In this document: piece after piece, positions 11,102 through 20,806 of the stretch
Layout: every line of letters starts with the position of its first letter
Position numbering within the stretch: the stretch's first letter is position 1
DNA from: Pseudoduganella aquatica
GTDB lineage: Bacteria > Pseudomonadota > Gammaproteobacteria > Burkholderiales > Burkholderiaceae_D
Length of the DNA stretch: 64,000 bases
Direction: 5' to 3'
Assembly (NCBI RefSeq): GCF_009857595.1
Contig: NZ_WWCU01000002.1
Coordinates: forward strand, 248,001-312,000
Program-made: the position numbers and the translations under genes
The notes under the pieces: model-generated
What the model saw: the letters and a program-made list of their open reading frames with translations, nothing else
Told to the model about the DNA's origin: nothing
Databases searched by the model: none

Positions 11102-13436
11102 AGCCGGCAGGGTGCAGCAGCACCGGGATGGATTTGGAGGTGGGCGTGCTCGCGCCTGTCGCCACGCTGGCCAGCGGCACCAGCGGGTTGGTCTCGGGGT
11201 AGTAGGCGCCCACGCAGCCGCGCGGAATGTCGTATTCCACCAGCAGGAAGCCGTCGGCACGGCGCTCCACGCCGTCGTCCCACACGCTGGTGATGTCCAC
11301 CATGCCGCCGGACTGCAAGCCCAGCATGCGCAGGTCTTCCTTGTTGATGAAGACCACGCGGCGCAGGCCGAACACGCCGCGATAGCGGTCGTCCAGGCCG
11401 TAGATGGTGGTGTTGTACTGGTCGTGCGAGCGCATGGTCATCATGGTCAGCAGGCGTTCGCCGTGCTGCTTGCGGGCGCGGTGCAGCGGCGTGTCGCGCT
11501 CGATGGCGTTGACGAGGAATTGCGCCTTGGCGCCCGGCGTGTCCCACTCGCGCTCGCGCGAGGCCACTTTCAGGTGGAAGCCGCCGGGCTTGGCCACGCG
11601 CGCGTTGTAGTCGTGGAAGCCGTCGAAGACTTTTTCAATGTCGTCGCGGATCAGGGCGTAGTTGGCGGCGCGCGCCAGCCAGTCCACGGTGCCGCTGCCC
11701 AGCGCGGCGTGCGCCATGCGCGCCACGATGGCCACTTCGGACAGCAGCGCAGGCGAGGCGGGCTGGTTGATGCCGTAGGAGATGTGCACCATGCTCATGG
11801 AGTCTTCCACGGTGACGCCTTGCGCCACGCCGTTTTGCAGGTCGGTCTCGGTGCGGCCCAGCGTGGGCAGGATCAGCGCGTCGTGGCCGTGCACCAGGTG
11901 GCTGCGATTGAGCTTGGTGGCTACGTGCACGGTCAGCGCGCACTGGCGCAGGCCTTGCCAGGTGAGCGGCGTGTCCGGCGTGGCCATGGCGAAGTTGCCG
12001 CCCAGGCCAATGAACACTTTCACGCGCCCGGCGCGCATGGCTTCGATGGTGGCCACCACGTCGTAGCCGTGACGGCGCGGAGGTTCGAAGCCGAATACGT
12101 GCTGCAGCCGGTCCAGGAATGCCGGCGTGGGCTGCTCGTCTATGCCCACGGTACGGTCGCCCTGCACGTTGGAGTGGCCGCGCACCGGGCACAGGCCGGC
12201 GCCGGGGCGGCCGATATTCCCGCGCATCATCATGAGGTTGGACAGCATCTGTATGGCCGCCACGGAGTTGCGGTGCTGGGTCAGGCCCATGCCCCAGCAG
12301 GCGATCACGCGCTCGCTGCGGACATAGACCTGGGTCAGGCGTTCTATCTGCTCGCGCGCCACGCCGGATTCTTCCAGCAGCAGGGGCCAGCTTTCGGCGC
12401 GCAGGTCGCGCGCGAAGGCGCCGAAGCCCTGCGTGTGGGCGTCGATAAAGGCGCTGTCGAGCACGCGCGGACCGCCGGTGGCGGCGGCCTTGTCGTCCAG
12501 TTCGAGCACGCGCTTGGCCACGGCCTTGATCAGCGCGAAGTCGCCGCCCAGGCGCGGCTGCACGAACAGGGAGCTGATGCGGGTGCTGGAGTTGAGCAGC
12601 ATTGCGCCGGGACTTTGCGGGTCCTGGAAGCGCTCCAGGCCGCGCTCCTTGAGCGGGTTGATGGAGACGATGGCGGCGCCGCGCTTGGCGCAAGCATGCA
12701 GCTCGCCCATCATGCGCGGGTGGTTGGTGGCCGGGTTCTGGCCGAAGATCAGGATGGCGTCCGCCAGTTCAAAGTCGTCCAGCAAGACGGTGCCTTTGCC
12801 CACGCCCACCGTGTGCGGCAGGCCGCGGCTGGTGGCCTCGTGGCACATGTTGGAACAGTCGGGGAAGTTGTTGGTGCCATACATACGCGCAAACAGCTGG
12901 TACAGGAAGGCCGCCTCGTTGCTGGCGCGGCCGGAGGTGTAGAACGCGGCCTGGTCGGGATCGTCCAGCGCCTGCAAGTGCGTGGCGATGAGGGCGAAGG
13001 CCCGGTCCCATGGGATGGGCACGTATTTGCCGGAGGCGCGGTCGTACATCATGGGAGCGGTCAGGCGGCCGTGCTGTTCCAGTTCGTAGTCCGATTGCTG
13101 GAGCAGCTCTTCGACCGTGTGGCGGGCGAAGAAGTCGGGCCGCACGCGTTTGCTGGTGGCTTCGGCGGCGACGGCCTTCACGCCGTTTTCGCAGAATTCG
13201 AAGGTGGACGCGTGGTTGCGGTCCGGCCAGGCGCAGCCGGGGCAGTCGAATCCGTCCGGCTGGTTTTGCGCCAGCAGCGTGGTCAGCTTGCCGGCGCCCA
13301 CGCGCTCGCGGTACAGGTTGAGCGCCACGTATTTGAGCGCGCCCCAGCCGCCGGCCGGGTTGGTGTATGGCGCCACGTGGCCCTTGTTTGCCATGCCGAG
13401 TTGTTTCACTTGATGCTCCTCTTGTTGCGAGCTTCC

Positions 13437-13497
13437 AGTGTCGCCGCAGCGGCGGCCGGGCAGGGTGTACAGAACCGCAGACGAGGCTGGGGTACAG
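13437..13497 (-). promoter_or_regulatory. Paired CTGTAC boxes plus -10, promoter of the YdeP-like gene
   Basis: Reading the minus strand: CTGTAC (13497-13492), 19 bp, CTGTAC (13472-13467), 24 bp, then GACACT (13442-13437) as a weak -10. The GTG start follows 27 bp later with a good ribosome site. Spacing is identical to the elements at moaA and the chemoreceptor gene. Direct repeats fit binding by a MocR-type dimer, presumably the divergent regulator. Confidence 0.65.
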
Positions 13498-13543
13498 TGG
13501 CATTGGGGCCAGGATGGGGCGCATGCGGCGCCATGCGCTGCGC

Positions 13544-13549
13544 TATACT
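13544..13549 (+). promoter_or_regulatory. TATACT -10 element just upstream of the MocR gene (possible leaderless transcript)
   Basis: TATACT ends 7 bp before ATG 13557, which would put transcription start at or within a base or two of the start codon. No Shine-Dalgarno sequence is present, consistent with a leaderless mRNA. No clear -35 is visible. Confidence 0.45.
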
Positions 13550-13556
13550 GCGCAGC

Positions 13557-14975
13557 ATGAACCTTTACGAAACCCTCGCTGCCGATATCGAAGGCCAGGT
13601 CGCGCGCGGCGTGCTGCTGGAAGGGGACAAGCTGCCCTCGGTGCGGCAGACCAGCCAGCACCGTGGCCTGAGCATCAGCACGGTGCTGCGCGCCTACTCG
13701 CTTCTGGAGAGCAAAGGCATTATCGAAAGCCGTCCGCAGTCTGGCTATTTTGTGCGCACCCGCCAGAGCAGCATGCCGCGCCCGGCGCCGCTGGCGGCCA
13801 GCGCGCCGCTGGAGCTGTCGTCGGAAGTGGACGTGAGCCGGCTTGTTCTGTCCACGCTGCGCACCATACGCGCCCACGGCGCGGTGCCGCTGGGGTCTCC
13901 GTATCCGGACCCGGCGCCGTTCCCCTGGCCGCGCATCAACCAGTACGCCAATGCCATCGCGCGCCGCTCGCAGCACTGGAGCGTGATGGACGACCTGCCG
14001 CCGGGGAACCCTCAGCTGATGCGCCAGATCGCGCGCCGCCACCTGGAGAATGGGCTGCCGGTGGACCCGTCCGAAATCATCATCACCGTGGGCGCCACCG
14101 AGGCGATCAACCTGTGCCTGCAGGCGGCGGCCAAGCCGGGCGACACGGTGGCGGTGGAGTCGCCCACGTTCTACGCGATGCTGCACGCGATAGAGCGCAT
14201 GGGCATGCGGGCGCTGGAGATACCGACCGACCCGCGCGAGGGCATCAGCATCGAAGCGTTGCGCTCCATCCTGTCGCAGCAGCGTATTGCGGCCTGCATG
14301 GTGATGCCGAACTTCCAGAACCCGCTGGGCTTCCAGATGCCGGATGCGCGCAAGCGTGAACTGGTGGAGCTGCTGGCCAGCTACGACATTCCGGCCATCG
14401 AGAACGATGTCTACCACGAGCTGTATTACGGCGACAGCCATCCGACGTCGCTCAAGACCTATGACACCAAGGGCCTGGTGCTGCACTGTTCTTCGTTCTC
14501 CAAGAGCCTGACGGCCAACTACCGCATCGGCTGGGCGCTGCCGGGGCGCTACACGGCACAGGTGGAAAAGCTGAAGTTCCTGAACACGCTCACCACGCCC
14601 ACGCTGCCGCAGATGGCGATTGCGGACTATCTGCAGAACGACGGCTACGACCGCCATCTGCGCAAGGTGCGCAAGGGTTATGAGCAGCGCGCGCGCATGA
14701 TGGCGGCTGCGGTGCTGCGCTTCTTCCCGGCCGGCACCCGCGTGTCCGAGCCGCAGGGCGGCTATGTGCTGTGGGTGGAATTGCCGCAGGGCGTGGATGC
14801 GATGAAGCTTTATGCGCTGGCGCTGGAACGCAAGATCACCATCGGGCCGGGGCATATGTTCTCGGCGCGCGGCAGCTATACGAACTACATCCGCCTGAAC
14901 TACAGCTATCCGTGGTCGAAGGAGATCGAGGATGCGCTGCGCATGCTGGGGCGCCTGGCGGGGCAACTGGCCTAG
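13557..14975 (+). CDS. MocR-type regulator (GntR winged helix fused to PLP aminotransferase fold)
   Basis: 472 residues. An N-terminal GntR winged HTH (about 1-70: GDKLPSVRQTSQHRGLSISTVLRAYSLLESKGIIESRPQSGYFV) is linked to a class I aminotransferase-like domain (about 110-470) with the PLP-lysine segment CSSFSKSLTANYRIGW. MocR proteins use the PLP domain as an effector sensor and bind direct DNA repeats as head-to-tail dimers. The gene is divergent from the YdeP-like oxidoreductase and convergent (3-bp gap) with moaA. Paired CTGTAC repeats occur upstream of the oxidoreductase, moaA and the chemoreceptor; I infer that these are its targets. Effector unknown. Confidence 0.92.
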   Translation: MNLYETLAADIEGQVARGVLLEGDKLPSVRQTSQHRGLSISTVLRAYSLLESKGIIESRPQSGYFVRTRQSSMPRPAPLAASAPLELSSEVDVSRLVLSTLRTIRAHGAVPLGSPYPDPAPFPWPRINQYANAIARRSQHWSVMDDLPPGNPQLMRQIARRHLENGLPVDPSEIIITVGATEAINLCLQAAAKPGDTVAVESPTFYAMLHAIERMGMRALEIPTDPREGISIEALRSILSQQRIAACMVMPNFQNPLGFQMPDARKRELVELLASYDIPAIENDVYHELYYGDSHPTSLKTYDTKGLVLHCSSFSKSLTANYRIGWALPGRYTAQVEKLKFLNTLTTPTLPQMAIADYLQNDGYDRHLRKVRKGYEQRARMMAAAVLRFFPAGTRVSEPQGGYVLWVELPQGVDAMKLYALALERKITIGPGHMFSARGSYTNYIRLNYSYPWSKEIEDALRMLGRLAGQLA

Positions 14976-14978
14976 GCT

Positions 14979-16025
14979 TTATCCGCCCACCAGCGACATG
15001 CGAACCACCTTGTGCGCGTGCGTGCGCCCGGAGGCGGGGACCGTGCCGCGCAGCTCCGAGTAGCGGTCGCTGCGGGCTTCCCACAAGGCGCGCACGCGGG
15101 AGGCCAACTGCGCCTCCTGGCCCTCGCCCAGCCAGGGGCGCAGGTCCGCACCCTGCTGCGAGAACAGGCACAGATACAGTTTGCCGTCCGCCGCCACGCG
15201 CGCGCGCACGCAGTCGCCGCAGAAGGGATGCGACATGCTGGAGATGAAGCCTATGCTGCCGGCGCCGTCGGCATGGCGCCAGATCTCGGCCGTGCCGTGG
15301 CCGCGCGCGGCGCCGTCCGGCGCCAGCGGGTAGTGCTGCTGCACGATGGCGCGCATGGCGTCCGCGCTGAGCACCTGGCTTGCGCTCCAGCGGCTGGCGC
15401 CGCCCACGTCCATGTACTCGATAAAGCGCAGCTGCACGCCGCTGTCGCGGAAGTGGTGCACCAGCGGCAGGATCTGGCTGTCGTTCACGCCGCGTTCTAT
15501 CACCGTGTTGACCTTGACCGGCGCCAGCCCCACGCGCTGCGCCGCCGCTATGCCTTCCAGCACCCGCGCCACCGGAAAATCGACGCCGTTCATGCGCCCT
15601 GCAAGCTTGTCGTCCAGGCTGTCCAGGCTGACGGTGATGCGGCTCAGGCCCGCGTCCTTCAGCGACTGCGCCCTGGCGGCCAGCAGCGAGCCGTTGGTGG
15701 TGAGCGCGATGTCGAGCGGGCGGCCTTCCAGCGTGCGCATGGCCGCCAGCGTTTCTATCAGCCGGGGCAGGTCTTTGCGCAGCAGCGGCTCGCCGCCGGT
15801 AATGCGCAGCTTCTCCACGCCCAGCTCCACAAAGGTGCGCGCCAGGCGGGCCAGCTGTTCGAAGGACAGGCGCTCGGAAGAGGACATGAACGGGAAGTCC
15901 GGCCCGTAGCTTTCCTTGGGCATGCAGTAGGGACAGCGGAAATTGCACTGGTCGATGACGGACAGGCGCAAGTCCCTCAGCGGGCGGCCACGGGTGTCTC
16001 GGAGGTCTGTCGTGTGCGTAGTCAT
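14979..16025 (-). CDS. moaA: GTP 3',8-cyclase MoaA (molybdenum cofactor biosynthesis)
   Basis: 348 residues. Radical-SAM enzyme catalysing the first step of molybdopterin synthesis together with MoaC. The N-terminal [4Fe-4S] cluster motif is CNFRCPYC (CxxxCxxC), ITGGEPLLR follows, and the second cluster is in SHPFCGDCVRARVAADGKLYLCLFS (CxxC then Cys). The essential C-terminal Gly-Gly tail (SLVGG) is intact. The start ATG at 16025 has no Shine-Dalgarno and sits 6 bp after a TATGCT -10, so translation may be leaderless. It is monocistronic here, with no other moa/moe genes adjacent. It probably supplies cofactor to the YdeP-like enzyme and formate dehydrogenase. Confidence 0.96.
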   Translation of the reverse strand: MTTHTTDLRDTRGRPLRDLRLSVIDQCNFRCPYCMPKESYGPDFPFMSSSERLSFEQLARLARTFVELGVEKLRITGGEPLLRKDLPRLIETLAAMRTLEGRPLDIALTTNGSLLAARAQSLKDAGLSRITVSLDSLDDKLAGRMNGVDFPVARVLEGIAAAQRVGLAPVKVNTVIERGVNDSQILPLVHHFRDSGVQLRFIEYMDVGGASRWSASQVLSADAMRAIVQQHYPLAPDGAARGHGTAEIWRHADGAGSIGFISSMSHPFCGDCVRARVAADGKLYLCLFSQQGADLRPWLGEGQEAQLASRVRALWEARSDRYSELRGTVPASGRTHAHKVVRMSLVGG

Positions 16026-16031
16026 GGGGCC

Positions 16032-16092
16032 AGCATAACGCGCGGGCGTGGAGGGAAAGCAGTACAGTCCGGGCCTTGGCGGAGGGGTACAG
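16032..16092 (-). promoter_or_regulatory. Paired CTGTAC boxes plus TATGCT -10, promoter of moaA
   Basis: Minus strand: CTGTAC (16092-16087), 19 bp, CTGTAC (16067-16062), 24 bp, TATGCT (16037-16032), then ATG 16025. There is no recognisable -35 at the expected place, as expected for an activator-dependent promoter. Same geometry as the sites at 13437-13497 and 16127-16187. Confidence 0.68.
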
Positions 16093-16126
16093 TTTGCCGG
16101 CGGCGCCGCTTGCGCAGGGGATAAGG

Positions 16127-16187
16127 CTGTACTCCTTCTTCTGCGGCGGTCCTGTACTCCTTGCGTTGTGCCTTGCGCGGCTATCCT
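16127..16187 (+). promoter_or_regulatory. Paired CTGTAC boxes plus TATCCT -10, promoter of the chemoreceptor gene
   Basis: CTGTACTCCTT occurs twice (16127-16137 and 16152-16162), 25 bp apart start to start. TATCCT (16182-16187) begins 24 bp after the second CTGTAC. The chemoreceptor ATG follows at 16224 after an AAGGAG site. It faces the moaA element back to back. Confidence 0.68.
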
Positions 16188-16223
16188 GCGGCCATATTGT
16201 TCGCCACCCAAAGGAGATCTGCA

Positions 16224-17867
16224 ATGAACACATCCCGCTTCGAGGTAGCTACCTTGCTCATGGCAGGCTTCGCCACGGTCTGCGTCTTCCTGGCCGCCAC
16301 CATCGTACTGGGCCTGCGGGAGCAGGCCAAGCTGAACGCCGTCGCGGCGAGCATGGCGGGGGACCGCTGGCCCAAGATTGAACTGGCAACCAATATCCGC
16401 TTGCGCGTAACCGATATCGCCGTGGCGCTGCGCAATGTGATGCTGAGCAGCGACGAGACCGTGCGGCGCGCGCAGATCGATGAGATAGCCAAGGCCGGGA
16501 GGGAGATCGACGCCGACGCGGCGGAGCTGGACCGCCGCGTGGTGACCGAGAGCGGACGCGCTGCACTCAAGCGCGTGGAGTCGGCGGTGCGGGTTTATGA
16601 GGAGGGCCAGCGGCGGCTGGTGGCGCTGGTGCAGGCCGGGCACGAGGCGGAGGCGCGTGCTTATCTGAGCGTGGAAGTCATGCCCATGCTGCAGGCGTGC
16701 CGCACAGCGATGGCCGCCATGGTGGGCAACGAGGTGGCGCTGATGGAGGCATCGCGCGAGGAGGCGGAGCAGGCCTACGCCGCCACGCGCCTGAAGATGC
16801 TGGCGCTGGGCGCGCTGGCCTTGCTGTGTTCCGCAGGCGTGGCCACGCTGATCATCAGCCGGCTGCGGCGCGAGCTGGGCGGGGAGCCGGGGCAGGCGGC
16901 GCAGGTTGCCGCCCGCATCGCCGAGGGCGATCTGACGGGCGCCATTGCGCTGCGCAGCGGCGACAAGCGCAGCATGATGTATGAGATGGAGCATATGCGC
17001 GAGCACCTTGGCCTGCTGGTGGGCCATGTGCGGCGCGATGCGGAGCAGATTGCGTCGGCATCGGCGCAGATCGCGGCGGGGAATCTGGATTTGTCGGCGC
17101 GCACCGAGGCGCAAGCCGCCAGCCTGGAGGAAACCGCCGCCGCCATGGAGCAGCTGAGCGCCACCGTGGAGCAGAACAGCGCCAATGCCGACGCGGCAAA
17201 CCAGCTGGCGCGGCAGGCGTCTGCTGCGGCGGAGCGCGGCGGACAGGCGGTGGCCGCCGTGACTGCGCGCATGCAGGACATTGCCGCTTCGGCCAGGCAG
17301 ATGGCGGACATTATCGGCCTGATCGACGGCATCGCTTTCCAGACCAATATCCTGTCGCTCAACGCGGCTGTTGAAGCGGCGCGCGCGGGTGAGGCGGGAC
17401 GGGGCTTTGCCGTAGTGGCTACCGAGGTACGCCAGCTGGCGCAGCGCTCGGCGGCAGCCGCGCACCAGATCGGCCAGCTGATCTCCGCCGCCACGGGGCA
17501 GGCCAGCGCCGGAGCAGCCCTGGTGGAGCAGACCGGGGATGCGATGCGCGACATTATCGACAGCGTGGCGCGGGTGGAAGGCATCATGGCGCAGATACGG
17601 CATGCGGGCGCCGAGCAGCATAGCGGCATTGTGGCGTGCAGCCGCGCAGTGGTGGAGATGGACCAGGGCACGCAGCAGAACGCGGCGCTGGTTGAGGAAG
17701 TCGCTGCGGCGGCCAATTCCCTGCAAGGCCAGTCCAGCCAGCTCGCGCAAGCGGTCAGCCGCTTCCGTATCGACGCGGCCGATCCAGCCGATCCTGCCGT
17801 GAACTCCGGGCGAGTTGCAGGGCGGCCCTCCAGCCGGCGCGCGCTGCCGCTGGCCGCGCAGGCTTGA
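16224..17867 (+). CDS. Methyl-accepting chemotaxis protein
   Basis: 547 residues. Membrane segment 1 at about 8-30, a helical periplasmic four-helix-bundle sensor (about 31-185), membrane segment 2 at about 190-212, a HAMP domain, then a long cytoplasmic coiled coil with the invariant hairpin tip ([33 protein letters not shown]). It senses a ligand and signals through CheA/CheW to the flagellar motor. The start at 16224 has AAAGGAG upstream. It is divergent from moaA and probably co-transcribed with the downstream REC-EAL gene (13-bp gap). Ligand unknown; the shared promoter element links it to the MocR regulon. Confidence 0.95.
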   Translation: MNTSRFEVATLLMAGFATVCVFLAATIVLGLREQAKLNAVAASMAGDRWPKIELATNIRLRVTDIAVALRNVMLSSDETVRRAQIDEIAKAGREIDADAAELDRRVVTESGRAALKRVESAVRVYEEGQRRLVALVQAGHEAEARAYLSVEVMPMLQACRTAMAAMVGNEVALMEASREEAEQAYAATRLKMLALGALALLCSAGVATLIISRLRRELGGEPGQAAQVAARIAEGDLTGAIALRSGDKRSMMYEMEHMREHLGLLVGHVRRDAEQIASASAQIAAGNLDLSARTEAQAASLEETAAAMEQLSATVEQNSANADAANQLARQASAAAERGGQAVAAVTARMQDIAASARQMADIIGLIDGIAFQTNILSLNAAVEAARAGEAGRGFAVVATEVRQLAQRSAAAAHQIGQLISAATGQASAGAALVEQTGDAMRDIIDSVARVEGIMAQIRHAGAEQHSGIVACSRAVVEMDQGTQQNAALVEEVAAAANSLQGQSSQLAQAVSRFRIDAADPADPAVNSGRVAGRPSSRRALPLAAQA

Positions 17868-17880
17868 TGGAGGCCCAGCT

Positions 17881-19032
17881 ATGGAAACCATGAGACAGGC
17901 GCCGCTGCGCGCCGTCGTCATCGTCGGTGACGCAAAGGAAAGGAGCGCCGTGCTGGCCGCCTGCCGCCATCTCGGCCTGGCGCTGGATGGCTGCACCGGC
18001 TCCGGGCTAGCCGGCATGGCCCTGATCGAAACGCTGGCCACTCCGCCGGACCTGGCCATCGTCGACCTGCGCGTAACCGACATGGACGGCGCGGACCTGA
18101 TACGTTCGCTCTCCATGCTGGACGCCGAAATCGGCTTGGTGCTCTGCGGCGCGGACTGCCCGCGCCTGCAGGACACGGCGCTGGTGCTGGCCGCCGCCCT
18201 GGGCATGCGCGGCTGCGCGGCGGTGGCCGGTCCGGTGTCGGCGGCGGTGCTGTCCGCCGCCGTGGCCGAGAGCATAGCCAGCCGTGGCCGGGCCGGTGCC
18301 GCGGCCAAGCCCTTCGAGGTGCCGGACGCCATCGACATCCGATCCGGCCTGCTCCGCGATGAGTTCGAGCTGTACTACCAGCCCAAGGTGGCGCTGGCCC
18401 ACCGCAAGCCGCGCGGCGTGGAAGCGCTGCTGCGCATGGCGCTGGACGACAGCGCGGCGCTGCGGGCGGCGGGGCATATGCTGCCGGTTGCGGTCAACCT
18501 GTCGCCCAGGGCGTTGGCCAATCCCGACCTGGCTGGCCATGTGGCGGACGCCGTGCGCCGCTCCGGCGTGCCGCCGCAGGCCGTGATGTTCGAAGTCACG
18601 GAGCACACCGAGATCGCCGACCTGGGCGCTGCCCTGCGCGTGCTGCTCAAGCTGCGCCTGCGCGGACACCCGCTGTCGCTGGACGACTACGGCGCGGGCC
18701 ACGCCTCCATACTGCAGCTTTCGCGCATCCCCTTCGGCGAGATAAAGCTGGACCGCCGCCTGGTGCACAATGCCTGGAAGCGGCCGCACCTGGAGCCGCT
18801 GCTGCGGCAAGCCATCGAGTCGGCGCGGCAGCTGGGCATGACGTCGGTGGCCGAGGGCATAGAAACGTCCGAAGACTGGGACTTCCTGCGCAAGCTGGGC
18901 TGCGATCAGGCGCAGGGCTATCTGATCGCCCGGCCCATGCCTGCCGCGAGCCTGCCCGGATGGCTGCGGCATGCGGCTTCCACGCCGCCGCTTGCATATG
19001 AGGCGGACTCCGCGCCGTGTGACAATGCGTGA
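17881..19032 (+). CDS. REC-EAL protein with an internally shortened EAL domain
   Basis: 383 residues. The N-terminal receiver-like domain (about 1-125) keeps a candidate phospho-acceptor Asp in AIVDLRVTD. The EAL cyclic-di-GMP phosphodiesterase domain (about 145-370) retains EALLR, VAVNLS, FEVTE, LDDYGAG, the Lys of EIKLDRRL and AEGIET. Between EALLR and VAVNLS, however, only about 20 residues are found where the family normally has about 60, so roughly 37-40 residues of the barrel are missing in frame. Metal ligands remain but folding or activity is doubtful; it may be a binding or degenerate effector. The start at 17881 was chosen to begin the receiver strand. It lies directly after the chemoreceptor. 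Confidence 0.85.
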   Translation: METMRQAPLRAVVIVGDAKERSAVLAACRHLGLALDGCTGSGLAGMALIETLATPPDLAIVDLRVTDMDGADLIRSLSMLDAEIGLVLCGADCPRLQDTALVLAAALGMRGCAAVAGPVSAAVLSAAVAESIASRGRAGAAAKPFEVPDAIDIRSGLLRDEFELYYQPKVALAHRKPRGVEALLRMALDDSAALRAAGHMLPVAVNLSPRALANPDLAGHVADAVRRSGVPPQAVMFEVTEHTEIADLGAALRVLLKLRLRGHPLSLDDYGAGHASILQLSRIPFGEIKLDRRLVHNAWKRPHLEPLLRQAIESARQLGMTSVAEGIETSEDWDFLRKLGCDQAQGYLIARPMPAASLPGWLRHAASTPPLAYEADSAPCDNA

Positions 19033-19098
19033 CTATTTTTCAAAAGGAAACGCGTACACTTCCGGCGATCGACAACATCGCGCGCACGGGAGTCTGGT

Positions 19099-20775
19099 TT
19101 GGGTATCGATTTTTTGTTCGGCATACTGACGTATCCATTGACCCTGCTGCTCTGGCTTGCGCTGATCATCGGCTGCTCGTATGGCGTCTACCATCACCGC
19201 AACGCCGCCGCCTTCGTGCCGCCACGGCGGCTGGTGGCTGGCTACGCGGGAGCGGTGCTGGCATGCGTGCTGAGCACCGCTGCTGCGGCCTACGTCACGC
19301 CCGAGGAAGCGGCGCAGCTCTGGCAGGTGCCGCCGGATAAATACTGGGCCGCGATACGGCAGGAGTTTGTTTACACGCTGGCGCCGGCCATCATGTTCGG
19401 CACGGCGGGCATTGCGCTGGTTGGCGTGCCGGTCCTGCTGCGGCTTGCGCGCGCGGGGCGGCGCACCGTTGGATGGGCGTTGCTGGCGTCGCTGGCCATC
19501 TCGCTGCCGTTTTCGCTGCTGCTCTGCGCAGGCCTGCTTGGCTCGGGCAATGGTATAGCCAATGCGCTCCGCGCGATCGCATCCATCACCGGCGCCCATT
19601 TGCTGATGACCTTATTTTTCTGCGTGGGCGCGGGCTTGCCTTGGACGCGCAGCGGACAACTGCGTTCCGCCTCGCGGCTGGCGCTGAGCGCCGCAGCGGT
19701 GCTGCTGGTTGCGGCCTATCTGCTGTTCTGGCCCGTCCCGATTGAACCGCAGGCGTGGCGGGCGCCCCAGGCGCCGGGCTATGTGGGGGCGCATGCGCCT
19801 AACAGCAGGCTGTCCGATATAAGCGGGATTGCGCTGGGGCGGCAGATCGGGCCTGAATATATCGTGCAGGGCAAGGATGGCAAACTGTACGCGGGCCTGT
19901 CGAACGGCGCCATCATGCACATGCAGCCGGATGGTAGCGCGCAGGGCATGCTGGCACATACCGGCGGCAGGCCGCTGGGCATGGCCTTTGATGCGGACGG
20001 CAACCTGATCGTGGCCGATGCGATGAAGGGATTGCTGTCCTTCGACCCCAACGGCGCGCAGACCGTGCTGCTGGCCGCAGGGCCGGGCGGGCCGCTGCAT
20101 TTCGCCAATGCGGTGGCGCTTGCTGGCAGCGGGAAAATTTATCTCACCGATTCGTCTGAGCGCTTCTCGCCTGCGCAGTACGGCAGCACGCAATGGGCGG
20201 CCACGCTGGACGTGCTGGAACAGTCGGCCACCGGCCGCGTGCTGGAGTTCGATCCGGCTACCAGGGCCGTGCGCGTGGTGGCGCGGGGACTGAGCCTGGC
20301 GAACGGGGTTTTGCTTTCCGCCGACGAGAAGACGCTGCTCGTCAGCGAGAGCGGCAAGTACCGCGTGTGGCGCATATCCGTCGCAGCCAGCCAGCTGGAT
20401 GTGGCGCAAGCGTCGCCGCAGGCGCAAATCCTGTTCGACAATCTGCCCGGCTATCCGGACAACCTGACGAGGGGGCTGGACGGGCGGATCTGGCTGGGAC
20501 TGGCGGGGCAGCGCAATGATCTGGATCGAATGGCGGACAAGCCCTTCATGCGGAAGCTGATGCTGCGCATTCCGCGCGCGCTCTGGCCCATGCCCAAGGC
20601 CTTCGGCCATGTGATGGCGTTCACCGAGGACGGCAAGGTGGTGGCGGATCTGCAGGACGCCAGCGGCCTGTCGCCGCTCACCACCGGCGTGACCGAAACG
20701 CCGGAGCGGCTGTATATCCAGAACGTGAACGGGGACCGTTTGGGCTGGCTGCCGCGCGCGGCGCTGGCGCCGTGA
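19099..20775 (+). CDS. Membrane-anchored SMP-30/strictosidine-synthase-like beta-propeller protein
   Basis: 558 residues. The N-terminal 210 residues hold about five hydrophobic membrane segments. From about 225 onward there is a six-bladed propeller of the SMP-30/gluconolactonase/strictosidine synthase type (GMAFDADGNLIVADAMKGLLSFDP; FANAVALAGSGKIYLTDSS; LSLANGVLLSADEKTLLVSESGKYRVWRI; GYPDNLTRGLDGRIWLGLAG). Such domains hydrolyse lactones or phosphotriesters, or act as carriers; the fused membrane part suggests the propeller faces the periplasm. The start is probably TTG 19099, with GGGAG about 6 bp upstream; no ATG is available before the first membrane segment. Role unknown. Confidence 0.78.
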   Translation: MGIDFLFGILTYPLTLLLWLALIIGCSYGVYHHRNAAAFVPPRRLVAGYAGAVLACVLSTAAAAYVTPEEAAQLWQVPPDKYWAAIRQEFVYTLAPAIMFGTAGIALVGVPVLLRLARAGRRTVGWALLASLAISLPFSLLLCAGLLGSGNGIANALRAIASITGAHLLMTLFFCVGAGLPWTRSGQLRSASRLALSAAAVLLVAAYLLFWPVPIEPQAWRAPQAPGYVGAHAPNSRLSDISGIALGRQIGPEYIVQGKDGKLYAGLSNGAIMHMQPDGSAQGMLAHTGGRPLGMAFDADGNLIVADAMKGLLSFDPNGAQTVLLAAGPGGPLHFANAVALAGSGKIYLTDSSERFSPAQYGSTQWAATLDVLEQSATGRVLEFDPATRAVRVVARGLSLANGVLLSADEKTLLVSESGKYRVWRISVAASQLDVAQASPQAQILFDNLPGYPDNLTRGLDGRIWLGLAGQRNDLDRMADKPFMRKLMLRIPRALWPMPKAFGHVMAFTEDGKVVADLQDASGLSPLTTGVTETPERLYIQNVNGDRLGWLPRAALAP

Positions 20776-20806
20776 GCTGCGGCGCGGCCTGGGTTGCTTG
20801 AAGCGG

